DNA of 64,000 nucleotides, taken from positions 3,991,501 through 4,055,500 of the forward strand of contig NZ_CP020814.1 of NCBI RefSeq assembly GCF_002109385.1. Reading direction: 5' to 3'. Positions 35,193-44,038 of this stretch are shown one piece after another. The position numbers were made by a program, and so were the translations under genes. This DNA is from Halalkalibacter krulwichiae. GTDB lineage: Bacteria; Bacillota; Bacilli; Bacillales; Bacillaceae_D. The stretch's first letter is position 1; every line of letters begins with the position of its first letter. A model generated the notes under the pieces. That model worked only from the letters and a program-made list of their open reading frames with translations. It was not told the DNA's origin and did not search any database.

Positions 35193-36661
35193 TTACTTCA
35201 CCTTCTCGACCTTCGAAGGCTCATCCTTTTTATCGTCATAAAAAACTTTAAAATTCGGATCGACCGTGCCGATTCCTAAGTGACGCGCATTGAAATCCTT
35301 CAACAGTGAGATAAACTTCGGAGCTAAGATCAACAGCGCTAAGATGTTAGCAAAAATCGGCAGTGCTGTTGTCATATCGGCTAATAACCACACAGCCGTA
35401 CCTGGCATTCCTAACGAAACAGCTATTAATACAAGGAGAAATCCCGGAATTGGATAGGTCCATTTGTAAAAAGTAAGAACCCTCTCCTTGTACTTTCCCT
35501 CTCCCAACAAATACCGGAGAATGACTTCAATTTGCGCATAAATCCCTGAAGAGGTCGTGAGCCCAAATAAGAGAATACCGACGACTAGGATCACCCTTCC
35601 AATCATGCCGAGTTCTGTTTCAAATGCACTTAATGTAAGCGATGCACCATCTAGCCCCGAGGACCAAGCACCGGTCACAATAATAACCAATGACGTGATC
35701 GAACAAATGATGAACGTATCTACGAATACTTCAAATACGCCTAGAAGTCCCTGACGAACCGGATGATCGGTTTTCGCTGACGCATGAATCATCGGTGAAG
35801 AACCCCAACCTGCTTCGTTGCTAAACACAGCACGTGACATTCCGACTTTAATGGCCTGAGCGACCGCTGCCCCGGCGAAGCCGCCGACTGCACTCGTTCC
35901 GTTAAAGGCACTGTCAAAAATCAGCGCAAACGCAGCAGGAAGGAGCGGGAAGTTTACAAGCAGAATGTAAAGGCCACCAAGCAAATAAAAAAGAATCATA
36001 AAAGGCACGATTTTTTTCGCTATTTTTCCTAACCCAGCTAGCCCTCCGCTAATGAAAATGTAAAGCAAATTAAGTATACGAAACTGACAAGCACTTGGTT
36101 AATTTGAAAGGTTGAAGAAACGGCTTCTGATACCGTGTAATTTTGAATCGTTAAGAAAAAAACTGTCCCAAAACCTAAAATAAAAATAAAGTTCAACACT
36201 TTGTATAGTTTTTTGCTTTTTCGTTCTTCATGGAGGCCCTTTTTAATGTAATAGGTGGGACCACCATATGTTTCACCATTTTTGTCTGTAGAACGATAAT
36301 GAACCGCTAGTGTAACTTCAGCCATCTTGATAATTTTTCCAAATAACCCCGCGACCCACATCCAAAACACTGCTCCCGGTCCACCAAAAGCGATCGCTGT
36401 TGCGACACCCCCAATATTCCCAACTCCAACCGTCGCTCCAATCGAAAGACTAACACTTTCAAGTGGTGAAAGGACACCATCTTGGTTGTCTTTATTTTTC
36501 GCGCGAAACAGCCGATCGAAACTGTCTTTTAAAATATAAGGGAGCTTGATCACTTGAAAGAATTTCGTTCGAATCGAATAATAAATACCGACGGCTAAAA
36601 TCGTAAATATTAGCGGCATTCCCCACAAAAATTCCCATACGATAAGCTCAATCATTTCCAA
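35193..36661 (-). pseudogene. AGCS family sodium:alanine/glycine symporter, frameshifted
   Basis: Two overlapping frames together encode one normal-length AGCS carrier. The N-terminal frame (from 36661) has VSLSIGATVGVGNIGGVATAIAFGGPGAVFWMWVAGLFG and GETYGGPTYYI. The C-terminal frame has SGGLAGLGKIAKKIVPFMILFYLLGGLY, MSRAVFSNEAGWGSSPMIHASAKT and the usual DMTTALPIFANILALL end. The frame is lost after INQVLVSFVYLICFTF; adding one base to the A4 run at 36055-36058 (T4 on the coding strand) gives ...FTFFISGGLAG. The gene is last in the arginine-type cluster, after the RocB-like gene. Probably a sequencing error, otherwise a recent inactivation. Confidence 0.85.
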
Positions 36662-36691
36662 CCTAATCCCCTCCCTCGTTCTTCACAAAGC

Positions 36692-38305
36692 TTAAGCTGA
36701 CACAACCTGAAACAGGCTTTTTACCAAGCTCTCAAGCATGACCGGTGTTTGAATAAAAGCACTCTCTATATGAAGACGCTCGGTTTTCTTGTGGGCATCT
36801 TTTCCAAATGGACCGACATTGAGTACCGGTGCTTGTAGCTCTTGCATTGCTTCAAATGGAATGCTATAGCAACTGCCCCAAACCGGAGTGTTTCGTTCAA
36901 ACACTTCCCAATCTTGTGTTGTGCCTTGGTAGTTCACATAGCTTAAATCACAGATTCCGTTAAAATAATGAATTTGGTTCATTTCAATCTGATGTGTATC
37001 AGCTACTTTTTGCAGCAATGTGACAGACTTCTTGATGTGAGGATCGGTGGAGGAATTGACTGCAGGATAGTAAGGTGGTGCAAACAACAGGATGATAGCA
37101 GGAGCTAATTCCTGGCATTGAGTCATTAATTTATCTGCTAACCGTATCGATTTTTCACGTTCATCCCATTGAATATTGGCCTCAACTTCATTTTTCAAGT
37201 TCGCAATAAAGGCTTCTCCATACTTTTTCTCAGCATGGACGAGGAGTTCTTCATACTTCAGGACTTTTACCGAACCGACTCCTTGCATATGCTCGCGCTT
37301 GCAAAGCTCGGAATAAGCTTTGTTACAATGGTTTGCCGCTTCGTTTGCGACTTGTTCAAACACATTCATAATATCAGCAGCACTGCGTTTCATTAGAAAA
37401 ACGTTATACAAAGCGGCAGCCCTGTACGGAGTTTGTGCTGAATACTGCAATTGTAAATCTTTCTGCTGCAATGTCACTGGTAGCGGTGTCGCTTCGCCAA
37501 GATCTATTTCACGAAATGCCTCATTCCACTCCATTAACTGAGTCATGTAGGAGGCTATATAGTTTGCAGTTATTCCCGATAATGATTCGCCAACATGGGT
37601 TTCCTTGCCATAAAACAATGCTGCAGGCATGATTTTCCCCATCGTTCCCGTGTAAATATATCGCTTTTCGTCACCCGGCTTTTGTGAAAAGGACGGCTCG
37701 CTATTTAAAAACAGTACGTATGAAAGGTCAAAGGTCTCTTTCATTTTGACCAATTCTTTAACACACACCCGCATTCCTGCTGAGCTTACTTCCTCATCGG
37801 GAACTGTTGCAAGCAACAGGTTGATTGGCCAATTTTCAACTGTCGCTTTTTCCAATAATGCCATATGAAGGGCAAGGCCCATCTTCATATCCATTGTTCC
37901 TCTGCCAAATAGATACTGACCCGATTCAAGGTCGGTGCGTGCATCCAGAGGTAGCTCGTTTTTACGACTGTGCAGTCGTGCAGTCAGCTTTTCCGGTTGG
38001 CATGCATACGGCTCTAAGTCCCCATATTCCTCCGTTTGCACCGTATCAAAATGACTGATTAACACAATGGTCTCTTTCGCCTCTTGATGCTTATATAGGG
38101 CGGTGACGACGTTTCTACCTGAGCCAGCATCGTGTAACGTGAGATACTGCGGGTGTTGATTAAAGTATTCGAGCTCCCTAAGTTTTTCTTCAACTTTATA
38201 GGCAAAAGCACATTCGCCTTCTGTGAACGTCCGACTTTCCCAACTCACAAGCTCACACAACAAAGTCCTGAGCTGATCAGGAGTCGCCCATTTTAACTGT
38301 TCCAT
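36692..38305 (-). CDS. rocB: M20 family peptidase, RocB-like
   Basis: 537 residues from the ATG at 38305 (AAAGGAGATG upstream; an ATG at 38353 has none). Metal-site motifs of M20/ArgE-type hydrolases: LISHFDTVQTEEYG, LFGRGTMDMKMGLALHMALL and TVPDEEVSSAGM. It is longer than DapE/ArgE enzymes and matches the RocB group, linked to arginine use but without a proven reaction. Neighbours are a DDAH-type gene upstream and the AGCS symporter downstream. Confidence 0.85.
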   Translation of the reverse strand: MEQLKWATPDQLRTLLCELVSWESRTFTEGECAFAYKVEEKLRELEYFNQHPQYLTLHDAGSGRNVVTALYKHQEAKETIVLISHFDTVQTEEYGDLEPYACQPEKLTARLHSRKNELPLDARTDLESGQYLFGRGTMDMKMGLALHMALLEKATVENWPINLLLATVPDEEVSSAGMRVCVKELVKMKETFDLSYVLFLNSEPSFSQKPGDEKRYIYTGTMGKIMPAALFYGKETHVGESLSGITANYIASYMTQLMEWNEAFREIDLGEATPLPVTLQQKDLQLQYSAQTPYRAAALYNVFLMKRSAADIMNVFEQVANEAANHCNKAYSELCKREHMQGVGSVKVLKYEELLVHAEKKYGEAFIANLKNEVEANIQWDEREKSIRLADKLMTQCQELAPAIILLFAPPYYPAVNSSTDPHIKKSVTLLQKVADTHQIEMNQIHYFNGICDLSYVNYQGTTQDWEVFERNTPVWGSCYSIPFEAMQELQAPVLNVGPFGKDAHKKTERLHIESAFIQTPVMLESLVKSLFQVVSA

Positions 38306-38394
38306 AGAACATCTCCTTTCTACATCACCCGTATTATTCAATATCAGCAGCAATCGGTCCGACTTTGCTCGTCAGACCGTGCCACATTCTACTA

Positions 38395-39162
38395 CTAAAA
38401 ACGTAAAGACAAGCAACTTAACCCACCATCTTGTTTTTGGAACTCTGACATTTCAAGCTCAATCGTTTCGTAACCCGCTTCGTTAATTTTACGATTTGTT
38501 TCTTCATAGCCCTTTGGAATGATTACGTAGTCATTCACAAGAATACAGTTCGCTGAATACTCATCCGAATCTGACACGACAATTTTGTCATAGTGCTCAA
38601 AATCTGGATGATCAACAAACTCACCAGCTACGACAATGAGGTTATTCTGTAAATATGCGATCCCTGTTTTCAAATGGAAAAACTCTTTTAATGGAACGAT
38701 TGTCGCCTGATACGAATTCGCTTCAAGAATGTCTTTCAACTGCTTAGCTCCTGCTTCATTTGTTCGTTCCGATATTCCAATGTAAAAATGATCATCCACT
38801 TGGAGAACATCTCCACCATCTAGTGTGCCTGGAGCGTTGATATAATGGAACGTATTGTAAAATGATTTAAGCGTTTGTTCAATCTCAACAATTTCTCCAT
38901 TCCTTGAATCAGCACCTGGATTGGTAATAACCGCAAATTCAGGAGTCAGCACTGCTGCATCCTCAACAAAACAAGAGTCTGGAAATTCCTCACTCGCTTC
39001 AAGTTCTGTTACACTAACGCCACAAGTTTTCAGTGCCTCGATGTAAGCCGCATGCTGCTTGAGCAAAAGATCATAATCTGCCTTTCCTAGATTAGAAGTC
39101 GTTAAACCATTGACATAGCTCTTTCCTGGCTTCTTCACAATCACATTTTTAAACATGTTCAT
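38395..39162 (-). CDS. ddaH: Dimethylarginine dimethylaminohydrolase (DDAH)-type enzyme
   Basis: 255 residues, guanidino-modifying enzyme superfamily. Catalytic Cys250 is five residues from the end in GGLSCLSLRF, His163 is in FFHLKTGIAYL, Asp115 in GTLDGGDVL and acidic residues in SEEFPDSCFVEDAAV. These positions are within one residue of the catalytic Cys249/His162 of Pseudomonas DDAH as I recall it, and the TLDGGDV block is also found in mammalian DDAH. Expected reaction: N-methylated arginine to citrulline plus methylamine or dimethylamine. 14 nt after the partner guanidino enzyme. Confidence 0.86.
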   Translation of the reverse strand: MNMFKNVIVKKPGKSYVNGLTTSNLGKADYDLLLKQHAAYIEALKTCGVSVTELEASEEFPDSCFVEDAAVLTPEFAVITNPGADSRNGEIVEIEQTLKSFYNTFHYINAPGTLDGGDVLQVDDHFYIGISERTNEAGAKQLKDILEANSYQATIVPLKEFFHLKTGIAYLQNNLIVVAGEFVDHPDFEHYDKIVVSDSDEYSANCILVNDYVIIPKGYEETNRKINEAGYETIELEMSEFQKQDGGLSCLSLRF

Positions 39163-39176
39163 TCCCCCTATTAACT

Positions 39177-40055
39177 TTAATTATTTATTCGAACAACAGG
39201 ACATGTTAAACAAGTCGGGCCACCTGTTCCTTTATAACTAATCTCTTCACCTTTATACTCAAAGACCGTTGCACCAGCATCAACAAGCTGCTGTTTTATA
39301 AGCGGATTGCCTGCCACAACAAGACAAATACGCGGAGCTAGTGCAAGTACATTACTGCCTAAGCGCTCATACTCTTCTTTTGTTACTTCAAGTAGCCGGA
39401 AACCCCGTTCGATTAAAAGATTTCTGAAAAACACTGGCATGAGTGGAGAATAGACAACGGCTAGGTCATGGTCAACGATGCTGATTAACGACATTAGATG
39501 CAAGCACTCTTCAACGCCTCTGTCATGTGGCAATTGAACAACGATAAACTCGTCGACATAAGGAGCAGTCATTTCTTTTAACTGCTGGATCGCCTCCGCG
39601 TTCGTTCGATACCCAAGACCGACAGCAAGAGTGCGATCATCAAGCCAAACCAGATCACCGCCATCAGCGACTGCATCCCCTTGAAGTTCACCGATAATAG
39701 GAATGCCGCGTTCGATTAAAAACTCCCTATACACCTCAACCTCAGGCTGTCTTGCTTTTTTCCCTGATTTTAAAAGAATCGCACCTGCATGTGTAAATTT
39801 AACTGGATCATGTGCATATAAAGAATCAAGTCCGACGGATGACGATTGCGGCAAAAATTCAACGTGTGGAACATGTTGTTCAAGGATGTGAAGAAAGTTG
39901 TGATATTCAGATATCGCTTCCTCTAAATTCGGCTCTTCCACATAATTAAACACCTTCCACTGCTTTGATAAATGCTCTTGACTGATAAATGCCTGCTTTG
40001 GATGTTTAACAATTACATGCTGCATTGGTTGAAACATTGATGAACAATATGACAT
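39177..40055 (-). CDS. Arginine deiminase/amidinotransferase-like guanidino-modifying enzyme
   Basis: 292 residues from the ATG at 40055 (GGAGGGGAGAAG upstream). A second member of the same superfamily with its own active-site pattern: SLYAHDPVKFT, GDAVADGGDLVWLDD, His in VEECLHLMSLISIVD, and nucleophile Cys in GGPTCLTCPVVR. The GG.TC...CP end is that of arginine deiminase/DDAH-like hydrolases and amidinotransferases. Which guanidino compound it uses is unknown. First gene of the operon behind a two-palindrome promoter (40073-40161). Confidence 0.8.
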   Translation of the reverse strand: MSYCSSMFQPMQHVIVKHPKQAFISQEHLSKQWKVFNYVEEPNLEEAISEYHNFLHILEQHVPHVEFLPQSSSVGLDSLYAHDPVKFTHAGAILLKSGKKARQPEVEVYREFLIERGIPIIGELQGDAVADGGDLVWLDDRTLAVGLGYRTNAEAIQQLKEMTAPYVDEFIVVQLPHDRGVEECLHLMSLISIVDHDLAVVYSPLMPVFFRNLLIERGFRLLEVTKEEYERLGSNVLALAPRICLVVAGNPLIKQQLVDAGATVFEYKGEEISYKGTGGPTCLTCPVVRINN

Positions 40056-40072
40056 CTTCTCCCCTCCTAACA

Positions 40073-40161
40073 TTTCCGTTCAACGGAAACCTATTCCATT
40101 AATCGGAAAACTTAACCTCACTATATAAAACCCTTCACTCCCTTGTCAATAATATTCTGAA
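40073..40161 (-). promoter_or_regulatory. Promoter with paired IclR-type operators and upstream conserved box
   Basis: On the minus strand: TTGACA (complement 40144-40149), 18-bp spacer, TATAGT (complement 40120-40125). Just downstream lie TTCCATTAATCGGAA (40094-40108) and the perfect 8-1-8 palindrome TTTCCGTTCAACGGAAA (40073-40089), centres 20 bp apart. Plus-strand TGTCAATAATATTCTGAA (40144-40161) covers the -35 and recurs with one change at 43145-43162. Confidence 0.75.
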
Positions 40162-40186
40162 ATTTTAAATAAAAATAAAATCGAAT

Positions 40187-40213
40187 GAAAAAAGCAAGCC
40201 ATCACAGCTTGCT
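40187..40213 (-). terminator. Terminator of the YfcC/M20 operon
   Basis: On the minus strand AGCAAGC / GCTTGCT stem, seven-base loop, then T6; 15 nt past the amidohydrolase stop. Confidence 0.8.
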
Positions 40214-40227
40214 CTTCTTGCTCGTCT

Positions 40228-41403
40228 TTACTTGCTAGCCAATTGTTCGGCAAGGCCTACAAAATATTTCACCCCATAGATTAAACTATCTTCATCAACA
40301 CGAAACTTAGGGTGGTGCAAAGGATAGGCATCGCCCCATTGCGGGTTGTGAACACCGATAAATTGCATCGAAGAAGGGACACGCACAGAAAAAGCAGAAA
40401 AGTCCTCTGTCCCAAACATCGGCTCCTCAATCTCCACGACATGTTCTTTCCCAAAATGGGCTTCTCCAACCTCACGGGAAAACGCAACAGCTTGATGATC
40501 GTTAACGATCGCCGGATAGCCATATTCCCAACTGATTTCATAGCTCGCCCCGTGTGCAGCCGTTATCCCTGCAACAATTTGCTCGAGCAACTCTCTTGCC
40601 TTTACACGCGATTCTTCATTTAACGATCGGATCGTTCCTCCAAGCTCTGCTGTATCGGCAATCACATTCAAAGCAGAACCACATTGAAACTTTGTAACAG
40701 AAACTACCGGAGCTTTTAAGACAGAGATTTTTCGCGCGACGATTTGTTGCAAATTCGTCGTAATTTCAGCCCCTATCATCAACGGATCTATCGTTAATTC
40801 TGGTGTAGACGCATGTCCTCCACTCCCGATTATCTTAATCTCAAAATCATCCGCCGCTGCACAAAATGCCCCTTCACGAATGCAGATAGTCCCCTTTTCA
40901 TAATAAGGACTGACATGTAACGCAAAGGCATAGTCAACGCCATCAATGATCCCTTTTTCCACTAGTTCACTTGCTCCACCAGGGAAAGCCTCTTCAGCAT
41001 GTTGGAAGACAAAGCGAATTTCTCCACTAAGATCCTCCTTTTTTGCAGCAAGCACTTTCGCAGCCCCTAATAACATCGCAGTATGAGCATCATGCCCACA
41101 TGCATGCATAACTCCTTTGTTTTTAGATCGGTATTCAATCTCGGCTTCTTCTTCAATTGGCAAAGCATCCATATCAGCCCGAAACGCAATCGTTAAGTTT
41201 GAGCCTGTCTTCCTCATTCCTTTTAAAACAGCAACCACACTCGTTTCAGTTGGTCTACTCACTTCTAGCCCTGACATCTGAATCAATTGTTGGTAAATAA
41301 AATCCGACGTCTCCTTCTCCTGATAAGACAGCTCTGGGTGTTGATGCAAATGTCTTCTCCATGATAAGACTTCCTTCTCGATTTCTACTAATGTCGTATT
41401 CAA
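40228..41403 (-). CDS. M20 family amidohydrolase (N-acyl amino acid/hippurate hydrolase type)
   Basis: 391 residues. Family blocks: WRRHLHQHPELSYQEKETSDFI, FRADMDALPIEEE, GVMHACGHDAHTAMLLGAAKVL, FVFQHAEEAFPGGASELVE, GGHASTPELTIDP and MFGTEDFSAFSVRVPS. Cys-Gly-His-Asp and the distal His supply the metal ligands. Expected to cut an amide bond of an N-acyl amino acid. Its pairing with the YfcC transporter under an IclR operator suggests the imported substrate is an N-acylated amino acid, perhaps of the arginine family. Confidence 0.88.
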   Translation of the reverse strand: MNTTLVEIEKEVLSWRRHLHQHPELSYQEKETSDFIYQQLIQMSGLEVSRPTETSVVAVLKGMRKTGSNLTIAFRADMDALPIEEEAEIEYRSKNKGVMHACGHDAHTAMLLGAAKVLAAKKEDLSGEIRFVFQHAEEAFPGGASELVEKGIIDGVDYAFALHVSPYYEKGTICIREGAFCAAADDFEIKIIGSGGHASTPELTIDPLMIGAEITTNLQQIVARKISVLKAPVVSVTKFQCGSALNVIADTAELGGTIRSLNEESRVKARELLEQIVAGITAAHGASYEISWEYGYPAIVNDHQAVAFSREVGEAHFGKEHVVEIEEPMFGTEDFSAFSVRVPSSMQFIGVHNPQWGDAYPLHHPKFRVDEDSLIYGVKYFVGLAEQLASK

Positions 41404-41428
41404 TACATACGCCTCCTACCTTTAATCA

Positions 41429-42856
41429 TTAGAAAGGTCCATACGAAATGCTTTGAGCAATAATTAAAAAGATAATCGCAACCGCAACTTGAATCAAAAA
41501 GTACGGCATGACCCACTTAAACCACTTTGTGAAAGGAATGCCAACAATCGCTAAGCCCGCTAGTAAAACACCTGATGTCGGAATCACCATATTTGACAAC
41601 CCATCACCTAACTGGAAAGCCAGAACCGCAGTCTGCCTAGTCACTCCTACTAAATCCGCAAGTGGCGTCATAAGTGGCATTGTCAAAGCAGCCTGCCCAC
41701 TCCCAGAAGGAACGATGAAGTTTAGAAATAATTGAACAATGAACATTCCAACCGCATTAAACGTCGGAGGAAGTTGACCAACTATGGCTGCTGAATAATA
41801 TAAAATTGTGTCAAGCAATCCCCCATTTGAAATCACGACTAGAATCGTTTGGGCGAAGCCAATAATTAACGCGCCTGCAACCATTTCTCTCGTTCCAGAA
41901 ATGAAACTATCTGCGATTTTATTAGGAGATAAGCGTCCAATTAATGCCATAATGATACTCGCAAATAAGAACAAACCAGCAATCTCGCTAATGTACCAAC
42001 CTAACTGAATTACACCATAAACTAAGACGAGAAAGTTCACGAGTAAGATAAGCAACTGCAGGCGATGTCTTCCACTTATTTTAAAATCTTTATCAACGAC
42101 AAGCTCCGTTTGACGCTCAAATTTTCCATACAAGCCTAATTCGGGATTTTTCCTTACTTTTACAGCATGAAAATATATATATAGTACAGTCACAATGAAG
42201 AAGACGGCGAACATCGCAATCCGTAAACCCATTCCTGAATACACAGGCAGTTCTGCGATCGTTTGCGCGACCCCGACATTAAATGGGTTCGTAATTCCTG
42301 CAACAAATCCAGTCGCAAGCGTTCCTAACATGACAATTGCAAAACCAGTAATCGCATCAAAACGCAAAGCAATCGTCATTGGTACAATGATCGCAATATA
42401 GACGAGTGTATCTTCAGCCGATCCAATTAATGCTCCTAAAGAAGCAAACACAAGCACCATAATCGGAATCAAAATCTTCTCGCGATTGCCAAAACGGTAG
42501 GCAACAAATTTAATAAATGAATCGAGCGCTCCAGTGGCTTGCATAATCCCAAGTGCTCCTCCAAACAAGAAGACAAATAATATAATTGATGCTCCATCAA
42601 TCATCCCTAAATGAAAACTATTGAACATATCCATTAAACCGACTGGACTCGACTCAACAAACTGAAACGACTCAGGATCGACAACACTTCGACCATCGAC
42701 TTCCGTCCTCTCAAATTGCCCTGCAGGAACAAGGTACGTTAAGATTGTCGCAGCAACAATAACAAAAAACATTAAAGCAAATGGATTAATTCCCTTGTTA
42801 ATTGGTGATTCAAGCTTTGGCTCAGCTCTCATTTCGTTCTTTGGTAAATTACTCAT
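41429..42856 (-). CDS. YfcC family basic amino acid/organic anion transporter
   Basis: About 475 residues, about 12 membrane helices. I prefer the second of two adjacent ATG codons (42856), six bases from AGGGGGAAT. YfcC/DcuC-type motifs are FALMFFVIVAATILTYLVPAGQFER, FVFLFGGALGIMQATGALD, GSAEDTLVYIAIIVPMTIAL, GFVAGITNPFNVGVAQTIAELPVYSG and LNFIVPSGSGQAALTMPLMTPLADLVGVTRQTAVLAFQLGDG. Relatives sit with arginine deiminase genes. Divergent from iclR at 43222, with the operator pair between. Confidence 0.87.
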   Translation of the reverse strand: MSNLPKNEMRAEPKLESPINKGINPFALMFFVIVAATILTYLVPAGQFERTEVDGRSVVDPESFQFVESSPVGLMDMFNSFHLGMIDGASIILFVFLFGGALGIMQATGALDSFIKFVAYRFGNREKILIPIMVLVFASLGALIGSAEDTLVYIAIIVPMTIALRFDAITGFAIVMLGTLATGFVAGITNPFNVGVAQTIAELPVYSGMGLRIAMFAVFFIVTVLYIYFHAVKVRKNPELGLYGKFERQTELVVDKDFKISGRHRLQLLILLVNFLVLVYGVIQLGWYISEIAGLFLFASIIMALIGRLSPNKIADSFISGTREMVAGALIIGFAQTILVVISNGGLLDTILYYSAAIVGQLPPTFNAVGMFIVQLFLNFIVPSGSGQAALTMPLMTPLADLVGVTRQTAVLAFQLGDGLSNMVIPTSGVLLAGLAIVGIPFTKWFKWVMPYFLIQVAVAIIFLIIAQSISYGPF

Positions 42857-43076
42857 CATATTCCCCCTATGATTAAAGTCACCCTTTTTCAGAATAAACA
42901 GAAAACTAAATCCATTCCTCTCCACTTTCCATGCTTTTCTCTCTAGGAACGGTTTATCAAAAAGGCATCATAAAACTAGGGAGCTTTCTACTTGTCGAGT
43001 TTGATGACTTTTCTGCCGTTCAAATTGGCTGAACAAACTCAAGTACTTTAGACGAATTTAAAAACACCTCCAATCT

Positions 43077-43162
43077 TTCCGTTGAACGGAATTAATTTTC
43101 GATATTCGGAACTTAATTCCATCATAAAGAAATTCATGTTATAATGTCAATAATATTCAGAA
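43077..43162 (-). promoter_or_regulatory. Second copy of the paired-operator promoter (YfcC side, shared with iclR)
   Basis: On the minus strand TTGACA (complement 43145-43150), 17-bp spacer, TTATGA (complement 43122-43127), then TTTCGATATTCGGAA (43097-43111, imperfect) and the perfect palindrome TTCCGTTGAACGGAA (43077-43091), centres 20 bp apart. TGTCAATAATATTCAGAA (43145-43162) repeats the box at 40144. A plus-strand TATAAT at 43140-43145 may serve iclR itself, so the regulator could control its own gene. Confidence 0.75.
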
Positions 43163-43221
43163 TATTTACTAGCAAATAATCTCCCCTTATGGAGGTTGTG
43201 AAAGATAGGTGATCTAACTCC

Positions 43222-43956
43222 ATGCAAGGTATCGATAGAGCAATGAGTGTGATAAATGTCCTTCGGGTCCATCCTGATAAGTCTCTTTCCATTTCTGAAT
43301 TAGCCAAGCAGTGCGAGCTCCCACTTAGCACGATGCACCGCTTACTCTCCTCTCTATTGGAGCACGGACTAATTCAACAAGAAGAAGAAACAAAGAAATA
43401 CCACCTCGGCTATTTATGGCTTGAACTCGGATTGCAAATGTACGATACAATCGACTACGTAAGCAAAATCAGACCAGAGCTTGAAGCCCTCATGCAAAAG
43501 GTCGAAGAGAATGTCTATTTAAGCAAACCGATGCAAACCGACTCTCTCATCATTGAACGGATCGACAGCTTATCCAATAACATTCGCGTTTACGACCAAA
43601 TCGGCTTACGAATCCCCCTACATATCGGAGCATCCAACAAAGTGATGGTCGCTCATTTTCCAGAGGAAAAAGCGACAGAGATCATTCACGAACTCGTGCC
43701 CGAAGAAGAACAAGCCGCTTTTAGAGAGCAATTAACAGAAATCAAACAACAAGGCTACGCCGTCAGTCACGGTGAACGAACAGAAGGAACCTCCTCTGTC
43801 GCGGCTCCCATCTTTAATCATTTTGGCGAAATTCATGGCGCAGTAAGCATCGGTTTTGTGAATTATCATTTAACCGATAGGCGGCTTGATGAGCTCCTTT
43901 CTGCAATTATTGAAAGTGGGCGGAAGATTTCGTTGTTGTTGGGGTATAAAGGGTAA
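43222..43956 (+). CDS. IclR family transcriptional regulator of the guanidino/N-acyl amino acid cluster
   Basis: 244 residues. Winged helix SLSISELAKQCELPLSTMHRLLSSLLEHGLIQQ and effector domain ENVYLSKPMQTDSLIIERID, GLRIPLHIGASNKVMVAHFP, GYAVSHGERTEGTSSVAAPIF. It is divergent from the YfcC-M20 operon. The TTCCGTTNAACGGAA palindromes occur only at its own promoter region and at the amidinohydrolase operon promoter, so it is the likely repressor of both. Confidence 0.9.
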   Translation: MQGIDRAMSVINVLRVHPDKSLSISELAKQCELPLSTMHRLLSSLLEHGLIQQEEETKKYHLGYLWLELGLQMYDTIDYVSKIRPELEALMQKVEENVYLSKPMQTDSLIIERIDSLSNNIRVYDQIGLRIPLHIGASNKVMVAHFPEEKATEIIHELVPEEEQAAFREQLTEIKQQGYAVSHGERTEGTSSVAAPIFNHFGEIHGAVSIGFVNYHLTDRRLDELLSAIIESGRKISLLLGYKG

Positions 43957-43958
43957 AC

Positions 43959-44010
43959 AAAAGCCAGCTGTTTTAGTGTTTATGAGCGCACTGGAACAGC
44001 TGGCTTTTTC
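43959..44010. terminator. Bidirectional rho-independent terminator
   Basis: AAAAGCCAGCTGTT / AACAGCTGGCTTTT stem with a longer loop and T5C on the plus strand, between iclR and the convergent endonuclease gene. Confidence 0.85.
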
Positions 44011-44038
44011 TTTTTAGCCAGGAGTGTCAGAAGAGCAC

